The position numbers and the translations under genes were made by a program. A model generated the notes under the pieces. That model saw only the letters and a list, made by a program, of their open reading frames with translations, was not told where the DNA came from and searched no databases. A DNA stretch of 64,000 nt from Lentimonas sp. CC4 (GTDB lineage Bacteria > Verrucomicrobiota > Verrucomicrobiia > Opitutales > Coraliomargaritaceae). Positions 8,856 through 18,150 of this stretch are shown here, piece after piece (the first letter of the stretch is position 1; the number at the start of each line of letters is the position of its first letter). Location of the stretch: contig NZ_CACVBO010000001.1 of the NCBI RefSeq assembly GCF_902728235.1, positions 682,001-746,000 on the forward strand, given 5' to 3'.

Positions 8856-9842
8856 TCAGCCAAACACATTTCGTCGCAGTCCCTGAATCACCGAAAGGCC
8901 TCCCCAATCGCCGCCAACCATAGCATTGACCTTTGGCGGATGCTTTCTCCCGCGTTCCATTGCCCAGGCCTCAGTAAAGTTCCGCACGAATTCGGCCGAA
9001 CCGAGAATCGCGCCATCAGTAAAATAGCGAACTCGGCAGCGCAACATCACAGCCTTCGGCAATTTGCCATCGTCTTCGTTCAAAACTTTCAACGCCCTCT
9101 CACGCTTCATGTCTGGCAGCCCCGTCTCGGCAGCATGCTTACCAAAAATCAGCATACGATGTGCCCGCAAAGCTGAGTCTATGCGCTTTGCACCAGAATC
9201 ACTCCACACATGGATAAGCCCCCGCTTCGCCTCTGGCACACCAGCGACCGCTTCTGCATAGCCACAAAATCGATAATCCTTGGGATCATTGACTAACCCA
9301 GCGCGCACTGAGTTTAGATCAATATAAGCCGCCATCGTTTGCAGCGGATTCCCCGCCCCCTCGACCAATACGGACTTAAAACGATCTGCCCACAGCGTGC
9401 CATAGCGATTATTATTACGATTATACCAAACAGAGAAGCGCTGCTTCACCGTCTTCATAAACTCAGAGACATCCCCCATCCGCGCCCGCAACTTACGACG
9501 AATCTCATCCGCCTCCTCACCGTCGGCTTGTAGTTGAGACTCCAGCACCTTGGTCGAGGCAGATTGGAATTTTGTCGGCTTAGGATACAGCACCTTATAA
9601 CGCCGCATCAGCTCCACATCTGAAAGCAACGACTGTTCAGGAATACGCAACAACACGTGAAAATGATTCGACATGACACAATAGGTAAGAATCTCAGCAC
9701 CACAGAACTCAGCCACCTGCCACAGCATTTTACGAAGCATCTCCTTCTCGCGATCGTGAAATAGTAGCTCACCGTTCACAGTGCGCGTCATACAGTGATA
9801 CACTGCAGAAGCCCCACTCACCTTTGTTCGTCGCAATCTCAT
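8856..9842 (-). CDS. REP-associated tyrosine transposase (RAYT), Y1/IS200-like fold
   Basis: Single-strand DNA endonuclease-like protein of the Y1_Tnp superfamily. It opens with a beta-strand ASAVYHCMTRT and carries the HUH motif in MSNHFHVLLRIPE near residues 58-70. The likely nucleophile tyrosine is in FSVWYNRNNNRYGTLW near residues 140-155. It is 328 residues, longer than the IS200 transposase because of a C-terminal extension. No terminal inverted repeats or IS ends flank it, which fits a domesticated RAYT acting on chromosomal palindromic repeats. Such repeats do occur in this window (12422, 26135, 28207). Confidence 0.88.
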   Translation of the reverse strand: MRLRRTKVSGASAVYHCMTRTVNGELLFHDREKEMLRKMLWQVAEFCGAEILTYCVMSNHFHVLLRIPEQSLLSDVELMRRYKVLYPKPTKFQSASTKVLESQLQADGEEADEIRRKLRARMGDVSEFMKTVKQRFSVWYNRNNNRYGTLWADRFKSVLVEGAGNPLQTMAAYIDLNSVRAGLVNDPKDYRFCGYAEAVAGVPEAKRGLIHVWSDSGAKRIDSALRAHRMLIFGKHAAETGLPDMKRERALKVLNEDDGKLPKAVMLRCRVRYFTDGAILGSAEFVRNFTEAWAMERGRKHPPKVNAMVGGDWGGLSVIQGLRRNVFG

Positions 9843-9954
9843 GATTCAACTACCCTGAATACTCCATTTATCACAGTCAACTTACTATTGCCTGACACTT
9901 GTTATAATAATTACACATAAATCGATACCAACTAAAGCATTAATCTAGGAGCAA

Positions 9955-12312
9955 CTACGAGAAATCGAACTTCACTTCGCTGTTCAACACCTTCAATTTG
10001 GCATCAAAATCCTTCCCGGCCTTCGACTTAAACCCGCTCAAAGTTTCCGTCGTGCCAGTGCTGAGTAATTGCTGCGCCTCTTCCAATGAAATCTCGCGCT
10101 GCGCCATGGTTTTCCAAATCACAAATTTGCAGCCATTCCGCCAGTTCGAGCAACCGTAGGCTTTCGCACCGACCACGATGTCGCCTCCGCAAGTTGGGCA
10201 TGCTCCAAGCGACTCCTGCCCAGCGTCCTTCTTTTCAACGTCGGCCTCGGCATAACCGAGATTGCCTTTCTTATCTAAGCTGAACGTAGCAAACAATTTC
10301 TGCCCATCGACCTCGATCGGGTGCGGCGTCAGGCTACGCTTATGCGCAAAGATTTCACGAGCGAGCTCTGGTCCGATGGACAAGCCCCATTGCACTATCG
10401 GCAATACAAACTTACAGCCGGATTTCCAGGCTGAACACCCATACGCAGTCTTCCCGCGAATCACTGGCTCATGACAAATCGGACAGGGCCCCAAATTAGC
10501 CACATTCACCGTCTTCGCTGAAGTGCCCTTCAATATCTCACGGGTATAGTCCCCGACCTCTGTCATAAATTGAGCAGGATCATACTCCCCACGCTCCACT
10601 TGCTTGAGACGAAACTCCCAATCCCCCGTCAACTCAGGCGACTTCAATCGCTCATCTTGAATCAACGAGATCAAACCACGCCCAGACTCGGTGCTGATCA
10701 AATTCTTCTTCTGCCGCTCCACATATTTACGCTGGATCAAGACTTCGATAATCGATGCGCGTGTGGCTGGCGTGCCGACGCCTTTGTCCTTGAGCGCTTC
10801 TTTCAGCGCTTCATCGGTCACGATTTTACCGGCAGTCTCCATCAGAGACAGCAGCGTCGCCTCATTAAAACGCTTCGGCGCGGAGGTCTTAAACTGCGGC
10901 AACGACGGCTCGTGCGGATTACTCTCACCCTTCTGAAAGTCCGGAAGTTCCTGCACGGCTTCTTCTTTCTTTGCGCCCTTCGCCTTCGATTCCTGCTTCG
11001 GTTCTGGCTTTGCATCCTTCGACTTCGGATACAAGGCCTGCCAGCCTGGATCGACTAGCACCTTACCACGCGCACGAAACGGTTCCTCCGCTGCAACTGC
11101 ATCCACGACGGTCACGGCTTTAATACACGGAGGAAAGAAGACAGCAATTAAGCGAACCAACACCGCGCCATACAGCTTGCGCTCATCGCCCGCCAGCCCA
11201 TCGCCCAGCACTTCCGTGGGCAAAATCGCATGGTGATCCGAGACCTTCTTATCATCGACGATACGCTTGGTAAATTTAAGCTTATCGAGATCCAACTGAT
11301 CAATCGCATCTGGTTTGAGTCGACGCAGTGCCTCCAACAAGGGCGGAATGGTCGGCTGAATATCGGTGCTAATATAGCGGCTATCTGTTCTCGGGTAAGT
11401 CAGGTGTTTACTTTCGTAAAGACTCTGTGCGAGCTTCAGCGTCTGATCCGCCGTAAAGCCGTAGCGCTTATTCATGTCCTGCTGCAGAGACGTGAGATCA
11501 TAGAGCTGTGGCGGATTCGCCTTCTCGTTCTTCTTCGTGACCGACTGCACCACCAGTTCCTGTCCTGTCACTTTCTCGACAATCGCGGCCGCTTTCTCCT
11601 GATCCTCAAATTTACCACCGGTATGCTTAAAAGTCGCCTCCCGGCACAGCGTGTGCACTTCCCAGAAATCCTTTGGCTTGAAATACTCCACCTCCAAGTC
11701 GCGGTTTACGATCATTGCCAAAATAGGCGTCTGCACACGCCCGAGACTCAACAGCAAATTCCGCCGACCATATTCCACCGTGAAGAAGCGCGTGGCATTC
11801 AGCCCGACCACCCAGTCGGCCTCACTGCGGCACTTCGCCGCATGATACAGACCATCATAATCTGCGCTCGGAACCAGATTCTTAAATCCTTTCGCAATGG
11901 CGGCAGTCGTCAGCGAGCTAATCCATAGGCGCTTGCACGGCTTCGACTCACACTCCGCCCACGTTAAAATATAGCGAAAGATGAGCTCCCCCTCGCGGCC
12001 GGCGTCCGTCGCGCAAATGATCTCGTCGGCTTGCTCGAAGAGCCCCTTGATGATCATCAACTGTTCATGCGCCGAGCCGTCTGCCCGTGAACGTAACTGA
12101 AAGTCCTCAGGTATGATCGGCAGGCTGCTCAGCCGCCACGGCTTCCACTCGGTCTTATAATCTTCGGGCTCTTGCAGCTCCACCATGTGACCAAAGGCCC
12201 ACGTCACCGTCCACTCATCGTTCTTAAAAAATCCCTTCCCCTGGCTATTCGCGTTGAGGTGTTTCGCGATATCGCGTGCGACTGAGGGTTTTTCCGCTAA
12301 GACAACTTTCAT
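9955..12312 (-). CDS. topB: DNA topoisomerase III
   Basis: Type IA topoisomerase that decatenates single-stranded regions. The N-terminal Toprim domain starts VLAEKPSVARDIA, with the acidic TDAGREGELI motif near residue 103. The active-site tyrosine is in LTYPRTDSRYI near residue 305, and KGVGTPATRASIIE is typical. The C-terminus carries two zinc-ribbon-like repeats, CPICHEPV...GC...GCKFVLP and CPTCGGDI...GC...GCKFVIW, separated by ~65 residues. A Lys/Glu linker around residues 430-460 is an insertion. At 785 residues it is of ordinary length for TopB with added ribbons. Monocistronic. Confidence 0.95.
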   Translation of the reverse strand: MKVVLAEKPSVARDIAKHLNANSQGKGFFKNDEWTVTWAFGHMVELQEPEDYKTEWKPWRLSSLPIIPEDFQLRSRADGSAHEQLMIIKGLFEQADEIICATDAGREGELIFRYILTWAECESKPCKRLWISSLTTAAIAKGFKNLVPSADYDGLYHAAKCRSEADWVVGLNATRFFTVEYGRRNLLLSLGRVQTPILAMIVNRDLEVEYFKPKDFWEVHTLCREATFKHTGGKFEDQEKAAAIVEKVTGQELVVQSVTKKNEKANPPQLYDLTSLQQDMNKRYGFTADQTLKLAQSLYESKHLTYPRTDSRYISTDIQPTIPPLLEALRRLKPDAIDQLDLDKLKFTKRIVDDKKVSDHHAILPTEVLGDGLAGDERKLYGAVLVRLIAVFFPPCIKAVTVVDAVAAEEPFRARGKVLVDPGWQALYPKSKDAKPEPKQESKAKGAKKEEAVQELPDFQKGESNPHEPSLPQFKTSAPKRFNEATLLSLMETAGKIVTDEALKEALKDKGVGTPATRASIIEVLIQRKYVERQKKNLISTESGRGLISLIQDERLKSPELTGDWEFRLKQVERGEYDPAQFMTEVGDYTREILKGTSAKTVNVANLGPCPICHEPVIRGKTAYGCSAWKSGCKFVLPIVQWGLSIGPELAREIFAHKRSLTPHPIEVDGQKLFATFSLDKKGNLGYAEADVEKKDAGQESLGACPTCGGDIVVGAKAYGCSNWRNGCKFVIWKTMAQREISLEEAQQLLSTGTTETLSGFKSKAGKDFDAKLKVLNSEVKFDFS

Positions 12313-12421
12313 AGGTAATATAGGAGAGCTACTCTTGCCGCTTCGCTAAATGGAGCCAGAAAAAAGCGAAAAAAGAACGACAGCAGCAACGATCCCCGAA
12401 TTCAAGGCCAGCATCAAAAAC

Positions 12422-12446
12422 GTGACACAGACATTCCTGTCTGTCC
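12422..12446. repeat. 25-bp hairpin repeat, intergenic copy
   Basis: The element has a perfect 7-bp stem ACAGACA/TGTCTGT with loop TTCC, flanked by GTGAC and CC. A second copy with 24 of 25 bases identical lies inside cobQ at 28207-28231. It looks like a REP-type palindromic repeat. Confidence 0.85.
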
Positions 12447-12588
12447 ACCGAACCCAAGCCACCACCAAAATCCGTAGCATAAAGAGTCATAGACCGTCAC
12501 ATTCAGTGACAGGGCAGCCACCAAGCTTAACCGCTAAAAAAAGCGCCATGCGAGTCGCTTCCACGAAGTTCCTGACTACAAAGACAGC

Positions 12589-12936
12589 ATGCATGTCGAA
12601 AAATTGAAATACACTATTTGGGCGGCCGACGCCGAGCGCGCAGCCACCTTCTACCAAACTTGCTTTGGCGGCACCATCGCGCGACAAAACCCACACATCA
12701 CAGAAATCGAAGTCGCTGGCAGCCTGATCGCCATTCACGGCGGTGGCGAAGGCAAGCAGACCTGGACCGGCCTCACCTTCCAAGTCGCAGATGTCGTGCT
12801 CGCTGCAGCTGAGATCGTCGCAGCAGGCGGAAAATGCGAACGCGAACCACAACCCGAAAACGGCGAACCGCCGCACCTGGCAATGTGCGAAGACTCCGAC
12901 GGCAATCAGATCATGCTCAGCCGCGCTCGCAGTTAA
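12589..12936 (+). CDS. VOC-family (glyoxalase/bleomycin-resistance-like) protein
   Basis: A 115-residue single-module vicinal-oxygen-chelate protein. Its start [20 protein letters not shown] and its end [13 protein letters not shown] follow the YhaE/PhnB-like pattern. The fold gives two beta-alpha-beta-beta-beta units, so an active enzyme would be a dimer. Substrate unknown. Its stop overlaps the end of the convergent phosphatase gene by 4 bp. Confidence 0.8.
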   Translation: MHVEKLKYTIWAADAERAATFYQTCFGGTIARQNPHITEIEVAGSLIAIHGGGEGKQTWTGLTFQVADVVLAAAEIVAAGGKCEREPQPENGEPPHLAMCEDSDGNQIMLSRARS

Positions 12937-13769
12937 ACCTCAATCGCTAACGCATCCAGCATCGGCTTTGCGGCCTCGACCAGCGCTTCATGCACAAGCC
13001 CGTTGGTCACAACAACGCCGCGTTTCGTAAACATATCATACGGCTCGCCCGCTAGATTGGTAATCTGCGCGCCTGCTTCTCTGGCGATCAAACTCCCTGC
13101 GGCCGCATCCCAAGGCTGCAAGCCCATTTCATAATAACCGACCATGCGCCCATCAGCGACGTAACAGAAGTCTAGCGCAGCTGCACCGAGACGGCGCACG
13201 CCTCCCGATTCGCGCAACATATTTTCCAGTGCATCACACAGCGGCGCAGCACGTTGGGCGCGATCATACGGAAAGCCAGTCACCACTAACCCTTCGCGCA
13301 GAGAGGTCTTCGAGTTCACATGCATCGGCTTACCATTGAAGGTCGCGCCTTGCCCTTTAATCGCACGAAACCGCTCACGTAGCGACGGAGCCGTCACAAT
13401 CCCTCCGACCGGCTCGCCCTCAAACAAGAGCCCAATCGAAATCGCCCATGTCGGAATGCGATTCGCATAATTCACGGTGCCATCAATCGGGTCGAGTATC
13501 CACCGAAAGGATACGGAACGCCCCGCCTCATCGGAGCTCTGACTGCCTTCTTCCGAGACAATACCATCCTCTGGAAAGTGAGTGCGGATGAAAGCAATCA
13601 AACACTGTTCACTCGCGAAATCGGCCTTCGTCACCAGGTCGACTTCGGTGGTCTTCGTATCGATCCCCAAGTCACCTTGCTGCATTTCGATCAGCATTCG
13701 CTCCAACTCGGGAAGCATCCCTTCAATCGCATCGAGGCGCTTAGCTACATCTATCAGTGAAAAATCCAT
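12933..13769 (-). CDS. suhB: Inositol-1-monophosphatase-family phosphatase (SuhB-like)
   Basis: Mg2+-dependent phosphatase of the FIG superfamily. The metal site is visible as EEGSQ (residues ~77-81), the signature [14 protein letters not shown] (residues ~93-106) and [15 protein letters not shown] near residue 220. Length of 278 residues is normal for IMPase. Substrates in the family include inositol phosphate and histidinol phosphate, and the sequence alone does not choose between them. It is followed in the operon direction by no gene, and preceded by two small genes at 13779 and 14018. Confidence 0.9.
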   Translation of the reverse strand: MDFSLIDVAKRLDAIEGMLPELERMLIEMQQGDLGIDTKTTEVDLVTKADFASEQCLIAFIRTHFPEDGIVSEEGSQSSDEAGRSVSFRWILDPIDGTVNYANRIPTWAISIGLLFEGEPVGGIVTAPSLRERFRAIKGQGATFNGKPMHVNSKTSLREGLVVTGFPYDRAQRAAPLCDALENMLRESGGVRRLGAAALDFCYVADGRMVGYYEMGLQPWDAAAGSLIAREAGAQITNLAGEPYDMFTKRGVVVTNGLVHEALVEAAKPMLDALAIEV

Positions 13770-13778
13770 GAGCCAAGC

Positions 13779-14015
13779 TTAGCGTAATTTATACTGTTTT
13801 GCGAGTTTGGCGGCACGACGCTTCAACGCAGCATCAGCTTTAGCCTTCTTCGCATATTTCTCCAGCGCCGTGAGCGCGGCGGTCGACGGTGGCAGGTTCA
13901 AGATGTAACTCTCTTCGCAATAGTCTGCCAACCAACCGAGCGCCTTCTTTTGTTGCACCAACGTAGCATTGGTCGCCAACAACTGCTTTATATTTTCATT
14001 TTCTTCTACATTCAT
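13779..14015 (-). CDS. Small basic helical protein
   Basis: A 78-residue protein, no recognised family. The first half is mixed (LATNATLVQQKKALGWLADYCEESY). The second is a Lys/Ala-rich helix ending LAKQYKLR. It sits 2 bp after the K+ channel gene and 9 bp before the phosphatase gene on the same strand, so it is probably co-transcribed with both. Confidence 0.6.
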   Translation of the reverse strand: MNVEENENIKQLLATNATLVQQKKALGWLADYCEESYILNLPPSTAALTALEKYAKKAKADAALKRRAAKLAKQYKLR

Positions 14016-14017
14016 CT

Positions 14018-14866
14018 CTACTTCTTAAATTGAGGATCAGGCGGCAATCGATCACCGCACACCTTACAAAACGCCGCGTCATGATCGTGATCCTCCCACC
14101 CACAGGCAGGGCAGATCGAAGGCTCTGCTTCGCGCGCAGAAATCTCATCACGTGACGAATGGGCATGCGTCATCTCTGCTGTCACAATCGCCGTAGGCAC
14201 CGCAATAATGCCATAACCTGTAATCATGATGAAGGAAGCAAAGAGTTGCCCCAGCGGCGTCTGCGGAGAGATGTCGCCATACCCCACAGTCGTCAGCGTA
14301 ACGATCGCCCAATACACACTTTTAGGGATACTAGTAAAGCCATGCTCCTCACCTTCGATCAGATACATCAACGATCCCAGAATCAGAACCAGCACGATCA
14401 CGGTAAAGATAAACACCGCGATCTTACGCAAACTCGACCTCAAGGCATGGATTAACACATTCGCCTCACCGATATACTTTGCCAGCTTCAGCACTCGGAA
14501 GATGCGTAACACACGCAATACACGAAGCAGCGCTAAATAGTGCGCACCAGGCAACAATAGGTCCAAATACGTTGGCAAAATCGACAGCAAATCCACTACC
14601 CCGAAAAAGCTTCGCGCATAGCGCAACGGCCTCAACGACACATACAGACGCAATATATACTCCAGCGTAAAGAGGATCGTGATCCCCCATTCGACAAAAT
14701 ACAGCGCCCGGCGCAGTTCTGAACTAATCGAAGGAACACTCTCCAGCATCACCACGATCACGCTCAACGAAATCGCGATGATTAAGAAAACATCAAAGGC
14801 CTTCTCATCCCAGCGAGTCGACTGGAAGATGATACGTCTCCAATGGGATCTTAATCGGCTGGTCAT
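14018..14866 (-). CDS. Voltage-gated potassium channel with C-terminal zinc ribbon
   Basis: Six-helix Kv-type channel subunit. The S4 voltage sensor is visible as [18 protein letters not shown] near residues 108-130, with arginines every third position. The pore loop carries the K+ selectivity filter TVGYGD near residue 195. After S6 a cytoplasmic tail ends in [10 protein letters not shown]...[11 protein letters not shown], a rubredoxin-like/zinc-ribbon module with two CxxC pairs. Bacterial Kv channels of ~280 residues are common, and the ribbon tail is the notable addition. It begins the operon with the two downstream minus-strand genes. Confidence 0.92.
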   Translation of the reverse strand: MTSRLRSHWRRIIFQSTRWDEKAFDVFLIIAISLSVIVVMLESVPSISSELRRALYFVEWGITILFTLEYILRLYVSLRPLRYARSFFGVVDLLSILPTYLDLLLPGAHYLALLRVLRVLRIFRVLKLAKYIGEANVLIHALRSSLRKIAVFIFTVIVLVLILGSLMYLIEGEEHGFTSIPKSVYWAIVTLTTVGYGDISPQTPLGQLFASFIMITGYGIIAVPTAIVTAEMTHAHSSRDEISAREAEPSICPACGWEDHDHDAAFCKVCGDRLPPDPQFKK

Positions 14867-14873
14867 CGGAATC

Positions 14874-15293
14874 CTATTGTTCGTCTTTCCTCACAAAGTA
14901 AACCTCGGCAGGCTCACCACCGGGGCGCATATATGTGCCAACTAACACTCGGCGCTCAGGTAAAAAAATCAACCGATACGCAGAACCGGGATAGCCCTCA
15001 TCGCGCAATACAAACTCCAATCGCGGTTGCCCTTCGACCTCGTCGAATGCGGCGGTCTCAACATTAATCGACTTCGGGTTGAAATAGCGTGCCACCACCG
15101 TGCCCGCAGATTCACCTGCCTCAACTTCCACGCTGTAAGTGCCATCCGAGCGTAACCAAGAGCCGAAAAAGTCGGACTGCTCCGGGAGCTTCGCTATCGA
15201 AGGCGATATATCATACTTCGGCTGCAACGCTTCCTGCCCTTGCATGGCCCCGACGAACAGACTCAACAGAGCTCCTATTAATAAAATACGCAT
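14874..15293 (-). CDS. Secreted hypothetical protein
   Basis: A 139-residue protein with a clear signal peptide ([20 protein letters not shown]). The mature part is beta-rich ([19 protein letters not shown], then [20 protein letters not shown]) and resembles small periplasmic beta-sandwich proteins. No family named. It lies 7 bp upstream of the K+ channel gene on the same strand and probably shares its transcript. Confidence 0.65.
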   Translation of the reverse strand: MRILLIGALLSLFVGAMQGQEALQPKYDISPSIAKLPEQSDFFGSWLRSDGTYSVEVEAGESAGTVVARYFNPKSINVETAAFDEVEGQPRLEFVLRDEGYPGSAYRLIFLPERRVLVGTYMRPGGEPAEVYFVRKDEQ

Positions 15294-15401
15294 GACTCTA
15301 TAAATGCCTCACCACCACCAGATGGCAAGGTGTGAATTATCCATACAGTCAGCCGGGCTGCATCTTAACAGGCATCATCAAAAGGCCTCCGCCATCATCA
15401 C

Positions 15402-15980
15402 TTACGACTCGTTTCTTCTCACACGCGACTTGCGCTCTGGATAACTCTGGCTCACGAAGGGAACCTCCACCTCGCCACGTGCGCGATTGACCACCAAGGT
15501 CAGCACAAACAAATAGTTACACAGCACATTCGCAAAACGGTGCAACACCTCAGGGATCTCGACATTCTCCTCATCATATAAACGCACCATCAATCGAATC
15601 GCCCGCTTCGCAGCAGAGCTACCCGCATTCAACTGAGGCACGGGCGCGCCACCACGCGGCAACACGAAACCTGCGACACTCCCCGACACACTCTCTTCGG
15701 TCGCAGCGCGATGGCCCAAATATAGCTCACGTAGCCATACGACATCCTCCTCAGAGACGGCACACTTTCCACGGATCGAACCATTCAGATGATAGATCAT
15801 CGGTTGCAGCTTCTCCAGCTCCGCAATCAAGACCGGAAACTCTGGTGGCATCACGGCGAGAATCGCACCCACCTGACGACACAAATCATCGGTTAAAATT
15901 TCGAAATCACACTTCAGCGATTTCTCATACATAAAGGGGTAACATACCTCTCCACGGTTTTTACTGAGCTTTGGTCTCAT
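15402..15980 (-). CDS. Divergent PduO-type cobalamin adenosyltransferase-like protein
   Basis: The helical-bundle half aligns with PduO-type ATP:cob(I)alamin adenosyltransferases, in FVLPRGGAPVPQLNAGSSAA and LHRFANVLCNYLFVLTLVVN. The N-terminal nucleotide loop of the family (TRxGDxGxT) is missing, and the usual RxxxRRAER helix reads SSAAKRAIR, so activity as an adenosyltransferase is doubtful. I chose ATG 15980 because GGAG lies 8 nt upstream; frames open further to ATG 15995 and GTG 16043, the latter overlapping the regulator gene. A canonical PduO is encoded at 25556. Role unknown; a cobalamin-binding accessory protein is possible. Confidence 0.7.
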   Translation of the reverse strand: MRPKLSKNRGEVCYPFMYEKSLKCDFEILTDDLCRQVGAILAVMPPEFPVLIAELEKLQPMIYHLNGSIRGKCAVSEEDVVWLRELYLGHRAATEESVSGSVAGFVLPRGGAPVPQLNAGSSAAKRAIRLMVRLYDEENVEIPEVLHRFANVLCNYLFVLTLVVNRARGEVEVPFVSQSYPERKSRVRRNES

Positions 15981-16015
15981 ATCAATTATCTCCATACCAG
16001 CCGAACGATGATCGG

Positions 16016-16390
16016 CTAAGTCTTTTTTGAACACGTAGGGCACTTGCCCGAATAAACAACCTCCCCGCCAGTCACCACGAAGCCCTTGGGTGCATGCACC
16101 GGCGGCAATTGCATCGCCACAGGAAGATCGAACACTTTATCACAACCTCGACAAATGAAGTGAGGGTGCTCCTTCTCAGCGGGCAACTCATAACGACGTG
16201 GTTGCCCAGGAAAAACAACCCCAATGATCTGAAACGTTTCCGTCATTTCACGAATAGCACGGTTCACCGTAGCAGAACCCAAGCGCGGCAACTTGCGGCG
16301 CCCTAGCTCAAGCAGCTCCTCACGCGTAATCGGTCGACCCGCCTCTTTCAAGACAGACAAGATCACTGCACGCTGTTGAGTATTCGCCAT
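16016..16390 (-). CDS. Fur-family transcriptional regulator
   Basis: A 124-residue metal-responsive repressor. The N-terminal winged helix runs from QQRAVILSVLKEAGRPITREE to SATVNRAIREM. The C-terminal dimerisation half has HPHFICRGCDKVFDLP and a second pair CPTC at the end, i.e. the CxxC...CxxC structural zinc site of Fur/Zur proteins. Metal identity (Fe, Zn, Mn) cannot be told from the sequence. It is the first gene of a minus-strand pair with the PduO-like gene and divergent from cbiB, which makes it a candidate regulator of this cobamide locus. Confidence 0.88.
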   Translation of the reverse strand: MANTQQRAVILSVLKEAGRPITREELLELGRRKLPRLGSATVNRAIREMTETFQIIGVVFPGQPRRYELPAEKEHPHFICRGCDKVFDLPVAMQLPPVHAPKGFVVTGGEVVYSGKCPTCSKKT

Positions 16391-17069
16391 TAAATAGAAG
16401 TGGGGAGGCAGAAGTTAGCAGATAGTATCTGAAGCGAATGATGTGCGAAATCAAAAAGGCAGGCTGCCATCCCCCCGAATGGAAACCACAGCCTGCCTAC
16501 CTTTTTGAACAAGGAAAATCGATACACACACACCTGTGGCGATACATCTCTTTTAAACGGGGCGCGAGTCGCTACGACCGCAGAAGGCATCAAGTCTTCA
16601 CTGACGCTCGCGCCGGACTCAAACTCCTCAGCGTCCCACGTGGCGCTCGCAAAAGTCACTGCAAGCCTCACGAAGGACGCTCGACATAAAATATCTACCT
16701 GCTGGTTCATCGCTGCTGACAGAAATTACACATATACTAAACACGACAAGCATAATTCGATCTAAGAGAATCAATCTCAAAATAAATACGAGTGTATCAA
16801 TTCACTCAAAAAGATCGCAACACCACCCATCACATTAGAACGGACTTCTAGACTCAGCATTGAAAGGCACAATTATTCAAGAGTACCCTCCCGCCCAGAA
16901 TCACAGCGGATACTTCACGAGGCAAACCATCGTCGGCGAAAAAGCAGCAGCGTTATTGACACTGATTCTCAGCAATTAAAATTAATCAATTTTATCACCA
17001 TCAGAAAGAATCCCGCCCACTTTTAAAGTCGACTCTCTTTAGGCAACAATACCTTAATGCGAAACAAGT
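16391..17069. other. 679-bp divergent regulatory region between fur-like gene and cbiB
   Basis: No convincing gene. Just upstream of the fur-like ATG (minus strand) is a degenerate 7-bp-periodic tract (16391-16439). A minus-strand terminator hairpin is at 16453-16497. Two imperfect dyads resemble Fur-type operators: GAGAATCAATCTC (16766-16778) and TGACACTGATTCTCA (16957-16971), the second ~100 bp before cbiB. A 106-codon minus frame (16390-16710) runs through the terminator and looks non-coding. Confidence 0.5.
16453..16497 (-). terminator. Leader hairpin with T-run upstream of fur-like gene
   Basis: Read on the minus strand, GGCAGGCT (16490-16497) pairs with AGCCTGCC (16458-16465) and is followed directly by TTTTT (16453-16457), ~63 nt before the fur-like ATG. 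It could be an attenuator, or the end of a small leader RNA. The plus strand has only an interrupted T-run. Confidence 0.65.
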
Positions 17070-18005
17070 ATGGATATCGTGACGCTCATCGCCTGCATTC
17101 TAGGACTTGCACTGGATCTGATCTTCGGAGACCCACGCAAGATGCCGCACCTAGTCAAACTGGCTGGCAATTTAATCAGCCAGCTTGAAACGTTTTGGGC
17201 AAAGCAACTCGGGCGAACGGTTTTCAGCGGCATCGTGTTATGGTTCAGCCTCATGGTCATTATGCTCGGCGGCTACCTGCTGCTGCGTAGCTTACTCAGC
17301 AGTATTAACCCGTGGCTTACCCTACCGCTCGATGCCATTGTCGTCTTTCAATCCGTTGCCTTTACCGATTTAACGAAGCACGTCGCCGCCATTGCGGACG
17401 CACTCAGTGTTAGTATTGAAAAAGCACGCGAACGTGTCTCATGGATCGTTGGCCGTGATACCAGCCGTATGGATGAAGATGCGGTCTGTCGCGCAGCCAT
17501 CGAAAGTGGCTCCGAGAATTACAATGATGGCGCGATCGCCCCACTCTTTTGGCTCTTAGTATTTGGGCCCGCGGGCGCACTCTTCTTTAGGCTCTGCAAC
17601 ACGCTCGATGCCATGATCGGGCATCGCACTGCGCGCTTCGAAAAAATCGGCAAACTGTCCGCCCGCATGGACGACGTCTTAAATTTCATTCCCGCTCGTC
17701 TCTGCAGCCTCATCACCTTTGGTAGCTGGGACTTCCGCGCATGGTGGCAGTTACGCTCCGATGCGAAAAAACACCCAAGCTGGAATGCTGGCTGGCCCGA
17801 AGCCGCCATGGCAAAGCGACTAGGTATCGTGATTGGTGGCGAAATGTATAAAGACGGCAAACTGCTCCACACCAAAACGATGAACTCAGGGGCACCACAA
17901 CCCACTGCCAATGACATCCGTCGCAGTATCGCCGTCATGCGCCGCACCTATACCTTTGCACTCTTATTTTCAATTACGCTGATGACCTTGCAGGTCGCAC
18001 TCTAA
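17070..18005 (+). CDS. cbiB: Adenosylcobinamide-phosphate synthase CbiB/CobD
   Basis: Inner-membrane enzyme that attaches aminopropanol (or its phosphate) to adenosylcobyric acid. The 311-residue protein starts LDLIFGDPRKMPHLVK and contains the conserved SENYNDGAIAPLFW, LCNTLDAMIGH and IPARLCS motifs. It has four to five membrane helices. It is the first gene of the plus-strand cobamide block, upstream of the riboswitch, so it is expected to be transcribed separately from btuB. Its presence with CobQ gives the rebuild arm after CbiZ cleavage. Confidence 0.95.
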   Translation: MDIVTLIACILGLALDLIFGDPRKMPHLVKLAGNLISQLETFWAKQLGRTVFSGIVLWFSLMVIMLGGYLLLRSLLSSINPWLTLPLDAIVVFQSVAFTDLTKHVAAIADALSVSIEKARERVSWIVGRDTSRMDEDAVCRAAIESGSENYNDGAIAPLFWLLVFGPAGALFFRLCNTLDAMIGHRTARFEKIGKLSARMDDVLNFIPARLCSLITFGSWDFRAWWQLRSDAKKHPSWNAGWPEAAMAKRLGIVIGGEMYKDGKLLHTKTMNSGAPQPTANDIRRSIAVMRRTYTFALLFSITLMTLQVAL

Positions 18006-18150
18006 GCAAGCGAAGTAGAACTTATCCCAAGAAAATCGGAGATAACAAATGCTTATAGGCTTGCATCTTGATTATAAGCACCCGAACAATATCGCAGTCG
18101 CTTCAAAATCACTTTGAGGTGATCTGTTCTTAACTACATCAACTAGTATG

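Noticed and set aside
8590-8860. Possible gene remnant reading SGKHYWLGNGMGD
   Set aside because: Too short and without a recognised family; left as unassigned intergenic DNA.
9895-9925. TATAAT-like sequence between the RAYT and topB genes
   Set aside because: No -35 element at a proper distance on either strand; not reported as a promoter.
10570-11928. Long plus-strand frames (162 and 232 codons) within topB
   Set aside because: Antisense to well-conserved topoisomerase III domains.
12350-12607. 85-codon plus-strand frame containing VTQTFLSV
   Set aside because: The residues come from the 25-bp hairpin repeat; the remainder is low-quality coding sequence, so it is a repeat translation artefact.
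16390-16710. 106-codon minus-strand reading frame upstream of the fur-like gene
   Set aside because: It runs through the terminator hairpin, has no family resemblance, and its composition is unlike the neighbours; treated as leader sequence.
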